In this document: positions 33,351-44,328 of the stretch, piece by piece
Layout of the letters: every line of letters begins with the position of its first letter
Position numbering within the stretch: position 1 is the first letter of the stretch
Origin: Enterococcus cecorum DSM 20682 = ATCC 43198
GTDB lineage: Bacteria; Bacillota; Bacilli; Lactobacillales; Enterococcaceae
Direction: 5' to 3'
NCBI RefSeq assembly: GCF_000407565.1
Contig: NZ_ASWI01000006.1
Coordinates: 1-64,000 of the forward strand
Length of the DNA: 64,000 nt
The notes under the pieces: model-generated
What the model was told of the DNA's origin: nothing
The model's database searches: none
What the model saw: the letters and a program-made list of their open reading frames with translations, nothing else
Translations under genes and position numbers: made by a program

Positions 33351-33462
33351 AGGACTTAGAACATGGAAAAATTACCCACATGTTTGAGTCCTATTTGTGC
33401 ATTGTGAATGGGATTCTTACTAAGCATCCCACTCACTGATAAATCTTTGGGTGGGATTTTTC
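33351..33462 (+). promoter_or_regulatory. Leader-peptide attenuator of the ilv operon
   Basis: Segments: A AGGACT-AACATG (33351-33365), B CATGTT-AGTCCTATT (33379-33395), C GTGAATGGGAT (33404-33414), D ATCCCACTCAC (33426-33436), E GTGGGAT (33451-33457) followed by five T. A:B and C:D give antitermination; B:C (AGTCCTATT with AATGGGATT) and D:E give the terminator. A ribosome that finishes the leader covers A and favours termination; one stalled on Leu/Ile/Val codons leaves A free. Confidence 0.85.
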
Positions 33463-33573
33463 TTTGTTTTTAAGAAAAATCTTGAGAACTAAAAAGTACT
33501 TCAAAATGAAACACAAGCTGTAATAATGATTTTAGCTTTGAAATCAAAATTTTGATAAACGGAGGAAATGCAA

Positions 33574-35253
33574 TTGAGAAGTGATCAAATCAAAAAAGGT
33601 ATTGATGCCGCACCAGCAAGAAGTTTGCTATATGCGACAGGACAAGTAAAAAGCGCAAGAGATATGGAAAAACCATTTATTGCTATTTGTAATTCTTATA
33701 TTGATACTGTTCCCGGACATGTTCATTTAAGAGAATTAGCTGAAATTGCCAAAGAAGCGATTCGTGAGGCAGGTGGCATTCCTTTTGAGTTTAATACAAT
33801 TGGTGTCGATGATGGAATCGCAATGGGCCATATTGGGATGCGCTATTCACTACCAAGTCGTGAATTAATTGCCGATGCTGCCGAAACTGTCATAAATGCG
33901 CACTGGTTTGACGGCGTATTTTATATTCCTAATTGTGACAAAATCACTCCTGGAATGATTATGGCAGCCATGCGAACCAATGTACCAGCTATCTTTTGTT
34001 CGGGTGGTCCAATGAAAGCCGGTGTTGATCCTCGAGGACATCAAATGACTTTATCAACGATGTTTGAAGCAGTTGGTGCCTATAAAGCTGGTAACTTAAC
34101 GAATGATGAATTTCAATTTATGGAACAAAATGCTTGCCCAACTTGTGGTTCTTGTGCGGGCATGTTCACAGCAAATTCAATGAACTGTTTATTAGAAATT
34201 TTAGGACTTGCTTTACCAGGTAATGGCACGACTTTAGCTGTTTCACAAGACCGTCGTGATTTAGTTCGTCAAGCAGCCTTTCATTTAATGGATTTAGTGA
34301 AAAAGCAAATCAAACCACGTGATATCGTCACGAAAGAGGCCATTGGTGATGCCTTTGCCTTAGATATGGCGATGGGTGGTTCTACCAATACAGTGCTACA
34401 CACACTGGCCATTGCGAATGAAGCCGAAATTGATTACAACTTAGAAGATATTAATGAAATTGCCAAACGGGTACCTTACTTATCAAAAATTGCACCTTCT
34501 TCAGCTTATTCGATGCATGATGTTCATGAAGCGGGTGGGGTGAGTGCGATTATTCGTGAATTAATTGATGTACCTGGTGCTATCCATCCAGATCGTATCA
34601 CCGTCACAGGTAAAACGATTCGTGAAAATGTTAAGGATGCTAAAATCAATAATCCAGAAGTGATCCGTAGCAAAGAAAATCCTTATAGTCCAGTTGGTGG
34701 TTTGTCTATCCTTTATGGAAATATCGCGCCAGATGGTTCAGTGATTAAAGTGGGTGGCGTAGATCCAGATATTAAGAGCTTTACTGGTAAGGCAATTTGC
34801 TTTAATTCTCATGATGAAGCCGTGGCAGCCATTGATGACGGTCGCGTACAAAAAGGTCATGTCGTGGTTATTCGCTATGAAGGACCAAAAGGCGGACCAG
34901 GAATGCCAGAAATGTTAGCTCCAACTTCAAGTATTGTTGGTCGTAGTCTAGGTCGTGACGTGGCCTTGATTACGGATGGTCGTTTCTCAGGAGCAACACG
35001 CGGCATTGCGGTTGGTCACATTTCACCAGAAGCCGCTGCGGGGGGTCCATTAGCTTTAGTAGAAGATGGCGATGAAATTACCATTGATTTAACGAATCGT
35101 ACCTTGAATTTATTGGTTAGCGAAGAAGAGTTAGCCAAACGTCGCGAAAACTTACCAAAATTTGAATTTAAAGTTAAAAAAGGTTGGTTAGCACGATATA
35201 CAGCCTTAGTTACTTCAGCAAATACTGGCGGAATTATGAGAGTAACGGAGTAA
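33574..35253 (+). CDS. ilvD: Dihydroxy-acid dehydratase
   Basis: 559 aa iron-sulphur enzyme, third step of isoleucine and valine synthesis. Cluster cysteines lie in [10 protein letters not shown] and [18 protein letters not shown]. The start was set at the TTG at 33574 ([10 protein letters not shown]), eight bases after GGAGG; the ATG at 33568 is only two bases from it, too close. It is the first structural gene of ilvDBNCA, just behind the attenuator. Confidence 0.95.
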   Translation: MRSDQIKKGIDAAPARSLLYATGQVKSARDMEKPFIAICNSYIDTVPGHVHLRELAEIAKEAIREAGGIPFEFNTIGVDDGIAMGHIGMRYSLPSRELIADAAETVINAHWFDGVFYIPNCDKITPGMIMAAMRTNVPAIFCSGGPMKAGVDPRGHQMTLSTMFEAVGAYKAGNLTNDEFQFMEQNACPTCGSCAGMFTANSMNCLLEILGLALPGNGTTLAVSQDRRDLVRQAAFHLMDLVKKQIKPRDIVTKEAIGDAFALDMAMGGSTNTVLHTLAIANEAEIDYNLEDINEIAKRVPYLSKIAPSSAYSMHDVHEAGGVSAIIRELIDVPGAIHPDRITVTGKTIRENVKDAKINNPEVIRSKENPYSPVGGLSILYGNIAPDGSVIKVGGVDPDIKSFTGKAICFNSHDEAVAAIDDGRVQKGHVVVIRYEGPKGGPGMPEMLAPTSSIVGRSLGRDVALITDGRFSGATRGIAVGHISPEAAAGGPLALVEDGDEITIDLTNRTLNLLVSEEELAKRRENLPKFEFKVKKGWLARYTALVTSANTGGIMRVTE

Positions 35254-35275
35254 ATAAAAGAATAGAGGGGATTAT

Positions 35276-36961
35276 ATGGAGAATCAAACAAAGCTAAATG
35301 GTTCCGAGCTTTTGTTAGAATGTTTGAAAAAAGAAAAGGTTGAATTGATTTTTGGTTATCCTGGCGGTGCGGTCTTACCATTATATGATGCCATGTATGA
35401 TTTTGAAATTTCAAATGTATTAACCAGACATGAACAAGGAGCCGTACATGCAGCAGAAGGGTATGCCAAAGTAACGGGCAAACCTGGTGTCGTGGTTGTT
35501 ACATCTGGTCCTGGAGCAACCAATGCGATTACCGGAATTGCTGATGCGATGAGTGATTCGCTACCTTTAGTCGTGATTACGGGTCAAGTTGGCACAGGTG
35601 GAATTGGTACCGATGCCTTTCAAGAAGCTGATATTTTAGGGATTACTTTACCGATAACCAAGCATAACTTCCAAGTGCGCGATGTTAATGATTTACAACG
35701 AATTGTTCATGAAGCTTTTCATATTGCTTCTACGGGGCGTCCTGGTCCAGTAGTGATTGACTTACCAAAAGATATCAGTCAATCGATGGGGGGATTTCTT
35801 GAACATTTTGAAGTGGATATTCCAAGTTATCAACCAAATACTTCAGCTTCACTGCCACAAATTGAAAAAGCCATGAAACAATTAAAACGTGCGAAAAAGC
35901 CATTACTTTTAGTGGGAGCTGGTGTTAGTTATGCCAATGCAACCGAGGAATTACGTACCTTTGTCGATAAGTATCAAATTCCAGTCGTTGAAACCATGAT
36001 GGCTCTAGGAACAGTACCAAGCAAACATCCACTCAATTTAGGAATGGGTGGTATGCACGGAACTTATGCAGCAAATATGGCTTTATCAACTTGTGATTAC
36101 TTGATAAATATTGGCTCACGATTTGCAGACCGTTTAGCTACTTCGCCAAATAGTTTTGCCCCAAATGCGAAAATCGCCCATATTGATATTGATCCAGCAG
36201 AAATTGGTAAAGTCATTCGTACCGATATTCCTGTAGTAGCCGATGCCAAAGATGCGCTAGAAAAAATGCTCGCTCTTGATACAAAACCAGGTGATTACAG
36301 TGGATGGATTGCAGAATGTCAAGAAAGAGAAGCGAAACATCCATTATATTATGATGAGACAGATGAAGAAATTAAGCCCCAACGAGTGGTTGAAATCGTG
36401 GGTGATATTACCGATTCTAAAGCTTATGTTGTTACCGATGTTGGTCAGCATCAAATGTGGGTATCCCAATTTTATCCATTTAGTTTCCCTAGACAAATGA
36501 TTACTTCTGGTGGCTTGGGAACGATGGGGTATGGTATTCCTGCAGGGATTGGGGTGAAATTTGCTCATCCAGAAAGCCAAGTCGTCGTATTTGTAGGCGA
36601 TGGTGGTTTCCAAATGACGAACCAAGAATTTGCGATTTTAAATGAACATAACTTAGATATCAAATTTGTGTTAATGAACAATCATGTGCTGGGCATGGTG
36701 CATCAATGGCAAGAAAAATTCCATGGCGCACGTTTTTCATCCTCTGAATTTAAGACTCAGCCAGATTTTATGAAGCTTGCTGAGGCCTATCATGTCAAAG
36801 GCGTACGTTTAAGTAATCCGAAAACGATTGAAGAAGACTTAAAAGCTGCCTTTGCCTTAGAAGGACCAGTCTTAATTGAAGTCGAAATTCCAGCTCAAGA
36901 ACATGTATTACCAATGGTTGCCGCCGGAGCACCGAACCATAAGATGATTGGGGTGAAGTAA
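35276..36961 (+). CDS. ilvB: Acetolactate synthase, catalytic subunit
   Basis: 561 aa thiamine-diphosphate enzyme joining pyruvate with pyruvate or 2-oxobutyrate. Catalytic Glu in TRHEQGAVHAAEGYAK, FAD-region GIGTDAFQEADI, and the ThDP/Mg motif VGDGGFQMTNQE followed by MNNHVLGMVHQWQ. It is the biosynthetic type because its regulatory subunit gene follows directly (next base after the stop). Confidence 0.95.
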   Translation: MENQTKLNGSELLLECLKKEKVELIFGYPGGAVLPLYDAMYDFEISNVLTRHEQGAVHAAEGYAKVTGKPGVVVVTSGPGATNAITGIADAMSDSLPLVVITGQVGTGGIGTDAFQEADILGITLPITKHNFQVRDVNDLQRIVHEAFHIASTGRPGPVVIDLPKDISQSMGGFLEHFEVDIPSYQPNTSASLPQIEKAMKQLKRAKKPLLLVGAGVSYANATEELRTFVDKYQIPVVETMMALGTVPSKHPLNLGMGGMHGTYAANMALSTCDYLINIGSRFADRLATSPNSFAPNAKIAHIDIDPAEIGKVIRTDIPVVADAKDALEKMLALDTKPGDYSGWIAECQEREAKHPLYYDETDEEIKPQRVVEIVGDITDSKAYVVTDVGQHQMWVSQFYPFSFPRQMITSGGLGTMGYGIPAGIGVKFAHPESQVVVFVGDGGFQMTNQEFAILNEHNLDIKFVLMNNHVLGMVHQWQEKFHGARFSSSEFKTQPDFMKLAEAYHVKGVRLSNPKTIEEDLKAAFALEGPVLIEVEIPAQEHVLPMVAAGAPNHKMIGVK

Positions 36962-37438
36962 ATGAGAAGAACCGTTACAGCAGTTGTCTATAATCAAGCG
37001 GGGGTTTTAAGTCGCATTACTAGTACCTTAAATCGTCGCCAAGTCAATATTGAAAGTATTTCTGTTGGTACTGTGGAACGAAAAGACATTTCACGCATGA
37101 CAATCTCTTTTAATGTCGAATCAGAAGCTGATGCCGAACAAGTCATCAAACAGTTAAATAAACAAATAGAAGTGCTGAAAGTGACTGATTTAACACATAC
37201 GCCACATGTTGAAAGAGAATTGGCCTTAATTAAAGTCAATGCACCAGCAAATACAAGATTAGAAATTCAAGCAATGGTTTCTCCTTTTAGAGCAGATATC
37301 GTGGATGTGGCTGCTTCAACGATTACGATTCAAGTAGTCGGACATCCCGATAAAGTAGAAGCTTGTATTGAAATATTAAAACCTTATGGCATTAAGCGGA
37401 TGGCAAGAACAGGAGTCACAAGTTTAATTCGTGGTTAG
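36962..37438 (+). CDS. ilvN: Acetolactate synthase, regulatory subunit
   Basis: 158 aa. N-terminal ACT domain (VYNQAGVLSRITSTLNRRQVNIESISVG) and ALS_ss C-domain. It confers valine feedback. Its ATG begins right after the ilvB stop codon, so the two subunits are coupled. Confidence 0.95.
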   Translation: MRRTVTAVVYNQAGVLSRITSTLNRRQVNIESISVGTVERKDISRMTISFNVESEADAEQVIKQLNKQIEVLKVTDLTHTPHVERELALIKVNAPANTRLEIQAMVSPFRADIVDVAASTITIQVVGHPDKVEACIEILKPYGIKRMARTGVTSLIRG

Positions 37439-37461
37439 AAGCAACTTTGCTTTTAATATAA

Positions 37462-38493
<1,032 letters not shown>

Positions 38494-38513
38494 AAAGTAG
38501 GAAGTGAGAGAAG

Positions 38514-39770
38514 TTGACGCTAATAACCAAAGAATCGGTAGAACAAGCCTACGAGGTACTAAAAGAGGCGGTTAGTCATACCCCTTTGCAACATGATCGC
38601 TACCTTTCAGAAAAATATCAAGCAAATGTCTATCTAAAAAGAGAAGATTTACAAAAGGTCCGTTCCTTCAAATTACGAGGGGCTTATTACGCAATCAAAA
38701 ATCGACCTCAAGCTGAATTAGCAAATGGCGTTGTTTGTGCGAGTGCGGGTAATCATGCACAAGGCGTGGCTTATACTTGTAACGAAATCAAAGTTCGAGC
38801 AGTCATTTTTATGCCAACAACAACACCAGCACAAAAAATTTCCCAAGTCTCCTTTTTCGGTGGCGACTATGTTGAAATTAAACTAGTGGGGGATACTTTT
38901 GATGCCTCCGCTCAAGCAGCCAAAGATTATGCAAAAGAAAATCAAATGGCCTTTATTGATCCGTTTGATGATGTAGATATCATTGCTGGACAAGGGACAT
39001 TGGCTTTAGAAATGATGAATGATTTGGCTGATAAAAATCTAACAGCTGATTATGTCTTAGCAGCTATTGGTGGTGGCGGCTTAATTAGTGGTGTGAGTAC
39101 TTATGTAAAATCAGTCAGTCCGGATACAAAAGTCATTGGTGTTGAGCCAACGGGAGCGCCTAGTATGCAAGCGGCTTTTGCAACGGGACATCCGGTGAGA
39201 TTGCCACGTATCGATAAATTCGTTGATGGGGCAGCTGTTCAAGAAGTTGGCCAACATACCTTTGAAATTGCTAAACTTTTTGTTGATCGCCTAATTAGTG
39301 TGGATGAAGGCTTGGTTTGTTCCACTATTTTAGATCTTTATAGTAAACAAGCTATCGTAGCAGAACCAGCCGGCGCATTGAGTGTAGCTGCTTTGGAATT
39401 GTTGAAAGATGAAATAAAAGGCAAAACGGTCATTTGTGTCATCAGTGGTGGTAATAATGATATTAATCGTATGGCTGAAATTGAAGAGCGAGCTTTGATG
39501 TACCAAGGATTAATCAATTATTTTGTGGTAAACTTCCCACAACGACCAGGTGCTTTAAAAGAGTTTGTTACCGAAGTTTTAGGTCCAAATGATGATATTA
39601 CCTTGTTTGAGTACACGAAAAAAGTCAATCGCGGAACAGGACCGGTTGTCTTGGGCGTTTTATCTAAACAAAAAGAAGATGTTCCCGGTTTATTGGTTAG
39701 AATCGAACAATTTGATCCAAACTTCTTGAAATTAAGTGAGCATCCAACTTTGCACACCTTGTTAGTATAA
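38514..39770 (+). CDS. ilvA: Threonine dehydratase (biosynthetic)
   Basis: 418 aa PLP enzyme making 2-oxobutyrate for isoleucine. TTG start after GGAAGTGAGAG. PLP lysine in VRSFKLRGAYYAI, SAGNHAQGVA, and the phosphate loop AIGGGGLISG. It carries one C-terminal ACT-like regulatory domain (about residues 335-415), as in the Bacillus enzyme. It is the last gene of the operon. No leuABCD genes are present here, so leucine synthesis is not encoded in this stretch. Confidence 0.93.
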   Translation: MTLITKESVEQAYEVLKEAVSHTPLQHDRYLSEKYQANVYLKREDLQKVRSFKLRGAYYAIKNRPQAELANGVVCASAGNHAQGVAYTCNEIKVRAVIFMPTTTPAQKISQVSFFGGDYVEIKLVGDTFDASAQAAKDYAKENQMAFIDPFDDVDIIAGQGTLALEMMNDLADKNLTADYVLAAIGGGGLISGVSTYVKSVSPDTKVIGVEPTGAPSMQAAFATGHPVRLPRIDKFVDGAAVQEVGQHTFEIAKLFVDRLISVDEGLVCSTILDLYSKQAIVAEPAGALSVAALELLKDEIKGKTVICVISGGNNDINRMAEIEERALMYQGLINYFVVNFPQRPGALKEFVTEVLGPNDDITLFEYTKKVNRGTGPVVLGVLSKQKEDVPGLLVRIEQFDPNFLKLSEHPTLHTLLV

Positions 39771-39777
39771 TGATAAT

Positions 39778-39824
39778 GCATAAACTAAGAGAAGAAACGA
39801 TTCTCTTGGTTTATGCTTTTTTTA
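39778..39824 (+). terminator. Terminator of the ilv operon
   Basis: GCATAAAC-AAGAGAA pairs with TTCTCTT-GTTTATGC, followed by a T-run. Confidence 0.9.
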
Positions 39825-39907
39825 CGATAATCTAAAAATAATAAATAAGAGCATTGCCAGTCAAATTGTGGTAAAATAAAGCTAGACTAGATTAAAGGAG
39901 ATATACG

Positions 39908-41179
39908 ATGTCTTTTAGTGAAAAAATGTTACAGTCGTTGTCTGATGGTGATTTAGACGGCGCTGATTTATTATTACAACAAGCCTTAACCCATGATGAA
40001 TTACCTGTATTAATTGAGTTGGGTGAAGTATTAATTGAAAAAGGATTCTTGATTGAGGCTAAGGAAGTCTTTTTAGATTTAGTGGAGCGTCAAATACCTG
40101 AAAAAGATTTGGTATTAACCTATTTGGCTGAAATTGCAATTGAAGAAGATGATTACGAAAGCGCCTTTGAATACTTAGACCAAATCAAAGAGACGAGCGA
40201 ATATTATCCACGCGCACTCTTTATGATGGCCGATGCTTACCAAGCGATTGGATTTATCGAAGTAAGTCTGGCTAAATTACAAGAGTTGCTTGCTTTATTG
40301 CCTGATGATGAAACCGTTCAATTTGCCTATGCAGAAATTGCTTTGTTAGCCAATAAATTGACGCTAGCGCAAAATATGTATGAACTTTTATTAGATGCTG
40401 GCTATACGGAATTTTCTAATGTGTCAATTTTAGAGCGTTTAGCGACCACACTTGCACATCAAGGGAAGTTTGAAGAGGCTTTAGACTACTATAAAGAAGC
40501 TTATCGCCACAAGAAGAATGATCAAATCCTATTAAACTTAGCTCGTTTGAATCAACAAATGCATGAAATGGATGAAGCGATTATCTATTATGAAGAGCTA
40601 ATCAAAGAAAATCCGAATATTAAAGAGGCTTATCTAGAGTTAGCGGATATCTATGTTCATGAACAACAGCCAGTAAAAGCAGCGCAATTATTGGAACAAG
40701 CGATTAAAGAGAATCCGTATTATGTGCATTTTTACTTACATTTGGCTGAAGTGCTAGAAGAGTTGGAAGACTATCAAAAAGCCAACCTTTATCTGAATCA
40801 AGCGCTCTTATTAGATGAAGAGGAAGATAGTGTGCTGACTGCTCTAGCTAAAAACGCCTTTTATCAAGGAGAATATGAGCAAACATTGCACTATTTTGAA
40901 CGAATCGAAAATGCCTATCAAGGCGAATTACTTTGGATGGTTGCTCGAATCTATAATGAAGAGGAAGAGTTCGAAAAGGCAGCCCATTACTATGAAATGG
41001 CTTTAGAAGAAATGCAAGAAGTTCCTGAATTTATTCGCGATTATTGTTACTTTTTACGTGATGAAGGTCGCTTAAAAGAGGCATTGGCATTACTTGAGAG
41101 TCATTTAGCCAAAGAAATACATGATGAATCTTTACACCAACTCTATGATGAATTAAAACAAAGCGATTGGGATTACTAA
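39908..41179 (+). CDS. Tetratricopeptide-repeat protein (YpiA-like)
   Basis: 423 aa, almost entirely helical TPR units of about 34 residues (for example GKFEEALDYYKEAYRHKKND, DEAIIYYEELIKENPNIKEAYLELADIYVHE). No signal or membrane segment. TPR proteins hold complexes together; the partner is unknown. Gene order with ypiB is the same as the Bacillus ypiA-ypiB pair. TGGTAAAAT upstream (about 39869-39877) could be an extended -10. Confidence 0.8.
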   Translation: MSFSEKMLQSLSDGDLDGADLLLQQALTHDELPVLIELGEVLIEKGFLIEAKEVFLDLVERQIPEKDLVLTYLAEIAIEEDDYESAFEYLDQIKETSEYYPRALFMMADAYQAIGFIEVSLAKLQELLALLPDDETVQFAYAEIALLANKLTLAQNMYELLLDAGYTEFSNVSILERLATTLAHQGKFEEALDYYKEAYRHKKNDQILLNLARLNQQMHEMDEAIIYYEELIKENPNIKEAYLELADIYVHEQQPVKAAQLLEQAIKENPYYVHFYLHLAEVLEELEDYQKANLYLNQALLLDEEEDSVLTALAKNAFYQGEYEQTLHYFERIENAYQGELLWMVARIYNEEEEFEKAAHYYEMALEEMQEVPEFIRDYCYFLRDEGRLKEALALLESHLAKEIHDESLHQLYDELKQSDWDY

Positions 41180-41196
41180 TAAAGAAGGTGAAGCAA

Positions 41197-41730
41197 ATGG
41201 CAATCACATTGGCACAAAAGAAGAATTTTCTGGCTTGGTTTGTTACGAGTCAATCATTTACACGTCGCGAAGTTTCATGGTTAGTCAATTATTTAATTAG
41301 TCACGAAGCCATTTTAGAAAACGTCCACTTCGTTGAAAAAGCAGAGGTAACACCAAGAGGATTAGTCATTCAAACAGCGGATTATTCTGATACGCCCATT
41401 CTTTTATATAAGGAAAAGATTGAATTTGCAGATGTGGATCAGATTTTCCATGAGATTCGTTTCCATTGGCAAGAGGATTTGTATTTAGAATGTCGGTTTA
41501 AAGATGCCTGGCAAGAAGCCATTTATCTGGGTGTTTTGGAAGATAATCCCTATGCTAGTTGGAACGAAACCTTAGATCCACAATTTGATCGCCAAGTAGA
41601 AGATTACTTTAATGAATTAGCAAGGGAAAGTCAGAAGAAGGAGTTATTGTTACGAATCAATTTAGCATTGGAAGAAAATGATCAAGCAACCTTTGCTCAA
41701 TTATCTTCTGAATTAAAAGCATTAAGTTAA
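41197..41730 (+). CDS. ypiB: YpiB family (UPF0302) protein
   Basis: 177 aa from the ATG at 41197 behind GAAGGTGA; an in-frame start at 41167 overlaps the TPR gene. The sequence begins MAITLAQKKNFLAWFVTSQ, typical of the family, with the conserved block REVSWLVNYLISHEAIL. Function unknown. Confidence 0.85.
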   Translation: MAITLAQKKNFLAWFVTSQSFTRREVSWLVNYLISHEAILENVHFVEKAEVTPRGLVIQTADYSDTPILLYKEKIEFADVDQIFHEIRFHWQEDLYLECRFKDAWQEAIYLGVLEDNPYASWNETLDPQFDRQVEDYFNELARESQKKELLLRINLALEENDQATFAQLSSELKALS

Positions 41731-41731
41731 C

Positions 41732-41773
41732 AAAAAGGCCACAGCATTTGTTTTGAGCTGTGGCCTTATTTTT
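41732..41773. terminator. Bidirectional terminator between ypiB and yitT
   Basis: A perfect 11-bp stem AAGGCCACAGC with GCTGTGGCCTT, with A and T flanks, between convergent genes. Confidence 0.9.
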
Positions 41774-42659
41774 ATTTATTTTTCTTTAGCACGGTTTTTT
41801 TCGGTCTAAGATAAGTAAATCCTTCGCCAATCACTTCATGAACATTGATAATAGAAATAAAGGCTTTTTCATCCACTTCATGAATCATTCGCTTAATGGC
41901 AGGTAATTCTCTAACGCCGACTACCATATAAATGATATCTTTTTGGACTTTCGAGTAAGCTCCTTCTCCTTTAATATAAGTAATTCCGCGCATCACGTTA
42001 GCCATCAAATATTCAGTGATTTCATTGCTTTTATCTGAAACGACTAAAATTCCTTTTTCAGAATAACCACCATTGATGACTGCTTCAACGACACGAGAGA
42101 AGACGAAGCTAAAAATCAAAGTATAAATCATGCGGTGTAAATCAACATAAGTCAAGGAAGCAACTAAGACTACCACATCAAATCCAAAAAGCCCACGTCC
42201 TAAGGGAATCCCAAAGTTTTTATCTAAAATTCTCGCAACGATATCACTACCACCAGTGGTTCCACCCACGCGATAGATAATCCCGCTACCAAAACCCATT
42301 ACAATCCCAGCAACGAGTGCGACAATTAATAAGTCATGATCTAAATCAATTACAATTGGAATTTTTTGCCAGAAATCTAACCAGAAAGAAACACCAAAAA
42401 TACCAAAAATTGTATAAATTAATGTTTGACGTCCTAGAATCTTGCCACCTAACAATACAATAGGAATATTTAATAACAAGTTTGTGATAGCAGGATTATA
42501 ATTAAATAAAGCTTTTAAAATCAAGGTAATCCCTGCGATACCACCTTCAGCTAATTTGTTAGGAATGTTAAAAAAAACAAGACCAAAACTAAAAATAGCT
42601 GTTCCTAAAATAATGACAAAGATATCAAAAAACACTTTCCAAGATAAATTCTTTTGCAT
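41772..42659 (-). CDS. YitT-family membrane protein
   Basis: 295 aa. Five or six hydrophobic helices in the first 200 residues with the family motif GGIAGITLIL and GGTTGGSDIVARIL, then a cytosolic DUF2179 ligand-like domain (about 205-285: ILVVSDKSNEITEYLM, MRGITYIKGEGAYSKVQKDIIYMVV). Function not established. It is a single gene between terminators and the divergent cca. Confidence 0.88.
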   Translation of the reverse strand: MQKNLSWKVFFDIFVIILGTAIFSFGLVFFNIPNKLAEGGIAGITLILKALFNYNPAITNLLLNIPIVLLGGKILGRQTLIYTIFGIFGVSFWLDFWQKIPIVIDLDHDLLIVALVAGIVMGFGSGIIYRVGGTTGGSDIVARILDKNFGIPLGRGLFGFDVVVLVASLTYVDLHRMIYTLIFSFVFSRVVEAVINGGYSEKGILVVSDKSNEITEYLMANVMRGITYIKGEGAYSKVQKDIIYMVVGVRELPAIKRMIHEVDEKAFISIINVHEVIGEGFTYLRPKKTVLKKNK

Positions 42660-42782
42660 TCGAATACCTCCCCTAAAATTTACTCAACGATATTAATGTA
42701 GCAGAAACAACCATGAAATACAATAAATGTGTTAAAAAATACTGAAAAATAAGTAAATCTCTCATTTTCTAGTTTTTGATTG

Positions 42783-42814
42783 TTGCTAGTCAAAATGTAA
42801 ACTTATGTTATAAT
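42783..42814 (+). promoter_or_regulatory. Promoter of cca
   Basis: A perfect TATAAT (42809-42814) with the TGT extension just before it. The -35 (TTGCTA at 42783) is 20 bases away, so this is an extended -10 type. Confidence 0.55.
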
Positions 42815-42864
42815 GATTACGGACTTACTGAAAAACGTATGAAACGAATAGAAAGGAAGTAGCA

Positions 42865-44091
42865 ATGCGAATAAATAACTTACCTCAAGAGTTTAAAAAA
42901 GCATTACCAGTTATTGACAAACTGAATCAAGCAGGCTATGAGGCATATTTTGTTGGCGGCAGTGTCCGTGATTGCATCTTAAACTTACCGATTCATGATG
43001 TTGATATCGCCACTAGTGCTTTTCCGGCTGAAATTAAAGAGGTCTTTGAAAAAACAATTGATGTTGGCATTGAGCATGGTACGGTTTTAGTTTTGCATCA
43101 AGATGAAAGCTATGAAATTACCACTTTTCGTACAGAATCGACCTATCAAGATTATCGTCGACCAGATCATGTGGATTTTGTTCGTAGTTTAGAAGAAGAT
43201 TTAAAACGACGTGATTTTACGATTAATGCATTAGCCCTAAATGCCCAAGGCCAGATTATTGATTTGTTCCATGGACTAGAAGATTTACAAAATAAAAGAT
43301 TAAAAGCAGTGGGGATTGCTGCTGAACGCTTTCAAGAAGATGCTTTGCGGATGATGCGTGGCTTACGATTTGTTTCGCAATTAGGCTTTGATTTAGAAGA
43401 AAAGACGCAAGCAGCTATTACGACGCATGCCCCATTATTAAGTAAAATTTCAGTTGAACGAATTTGTATTGAGTTTGAAAAATTATTATTAGGCCAAAAT
43501 GTACAACAAGCTTTCCAATTATTTATTGCCACGGATTGTTTTAAATACTGTCCAGAACTGTCAGATAAACGGCATCTTTTACGACAAATGAGTGAAATTT
43601 TACGTTTTCCAATTGAGGATTTATCGGTGGCTTGGGGGTTATTAATCGATCAAATAGCCATTGACAGCAAACATCAAAAAGCATTTTTAAAAGAATGGAA
43701 GCTATCCAATCAGAGAATACATGAAGTACTACTTTTACGTGAGGCGCTAGAAATAATCAAACAACGACCATTGGATGTCTTGGATTATTATCAATTGAAT
43801 GAAACTTGTTTGACTCAACTTTTCTATATTGCTCCGTTTTATGATTTAGCCTTATCAAAAGAAAGTTTGCTGAATCAATATCGTTTGCTTGTCATTCATT
43901 CGCTCAAAGATTTAGCAATTAATGGGAATGATTTAATGCGAGCTTTGAACCGACGTGGTGGCTTATGGTTAAAAGAAACCCTTGCACACTGTGAGCGAGC
44001 CGTCCTATTAAAAGAAGTGGCTAATGAACGTGAGGCATTGCTAAATTATGCCCAAGAGTTTGTGAATTTGCGTAATAAGACTGCTGACTAA
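42865..44091 (+). CDS. cca: CCA-adding tRNA nucleotidyltransferase
   Basis: 408 aa class II enzyme. Catalytic motif GGSVRDCILNLPIHDVDIAT with the two metal aspartates, RRDFTINALALN, and EDALRMMRGLRFVSQLGF. It adds the CCA end to tRNAs. It is essential here because all six tRNA genes in the window lack an encoded CCA. Confidence 0.95.
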   Translation: MRINNLPQEFKKALPVIDKLNQAGYEAYFVGGSVRDCILNLPIHDVDIATSAFPAEIKEVFEKTIDVGIEHGTVLVLHQDESYEITTFRTESTYQDYRRPDHVDFVRSLEEDLKRRDFTINALALNAQGQIIDLFHGLEDLQNKRLKAVGIAAERFQEDALRMMRGLRFVSQLGFDLEEKTQAAITTHAPLLSKISVERICIEFEKLLLGQNVQQAFQLFIATDCFKYCPELSDKRHLLRQMSEILRFPIEDLSVAWGLLIDQIAIDSKHQKAFLKEWKLSNQRIHEVLLLREALEIIKQRPLDVLDYYQLNETCLTQLFYIAPFYDLALSKESLLNQYRLLVIHSLKDLAINGNDLMRALNRRGGLWLKETLAHCERAVLLKEVANEREALLNYAQEFVNLRNKTAD

Positions 44092-44232
44092 GAATTTTCT
44101 TATATTTTGCTTTGTTATCTATCAATGACTATAAAAAGATAAAAAATACCGAATTATCACATTTGTAATCTTTATTTATTTTAAATAAAAATTATTTTCT
44201 AAAAATCGTTTTTTTGTGAAGATTGCACGTTG

Positions 44233-44261
44233 TTTACGTTTTCTAAAACCTATGCTAAACT
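44233..44261 (+). promoter_or_regulatory. Promoter of the 150-aa protein gene
   Basis: TTTACG (44233-44238), a 17-base spacer, TAAACT (44256-44261) with a TGC extension. A 9-bp hairpin with a T-loop (44280-44303) followed by TTTT lies in the leader, before GAAGGAG. The remaining gap from cca (44092-44232) is AT-rich with nothing else clear. Confidence 0.6.
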
Positions 44262-44328
44262 AACAGTGTAAGAACTTTCAGATAGCGCTTTTTTGGTGCT
44301 GTCTTTTAATTGAAGGAGTGACCTTTTT

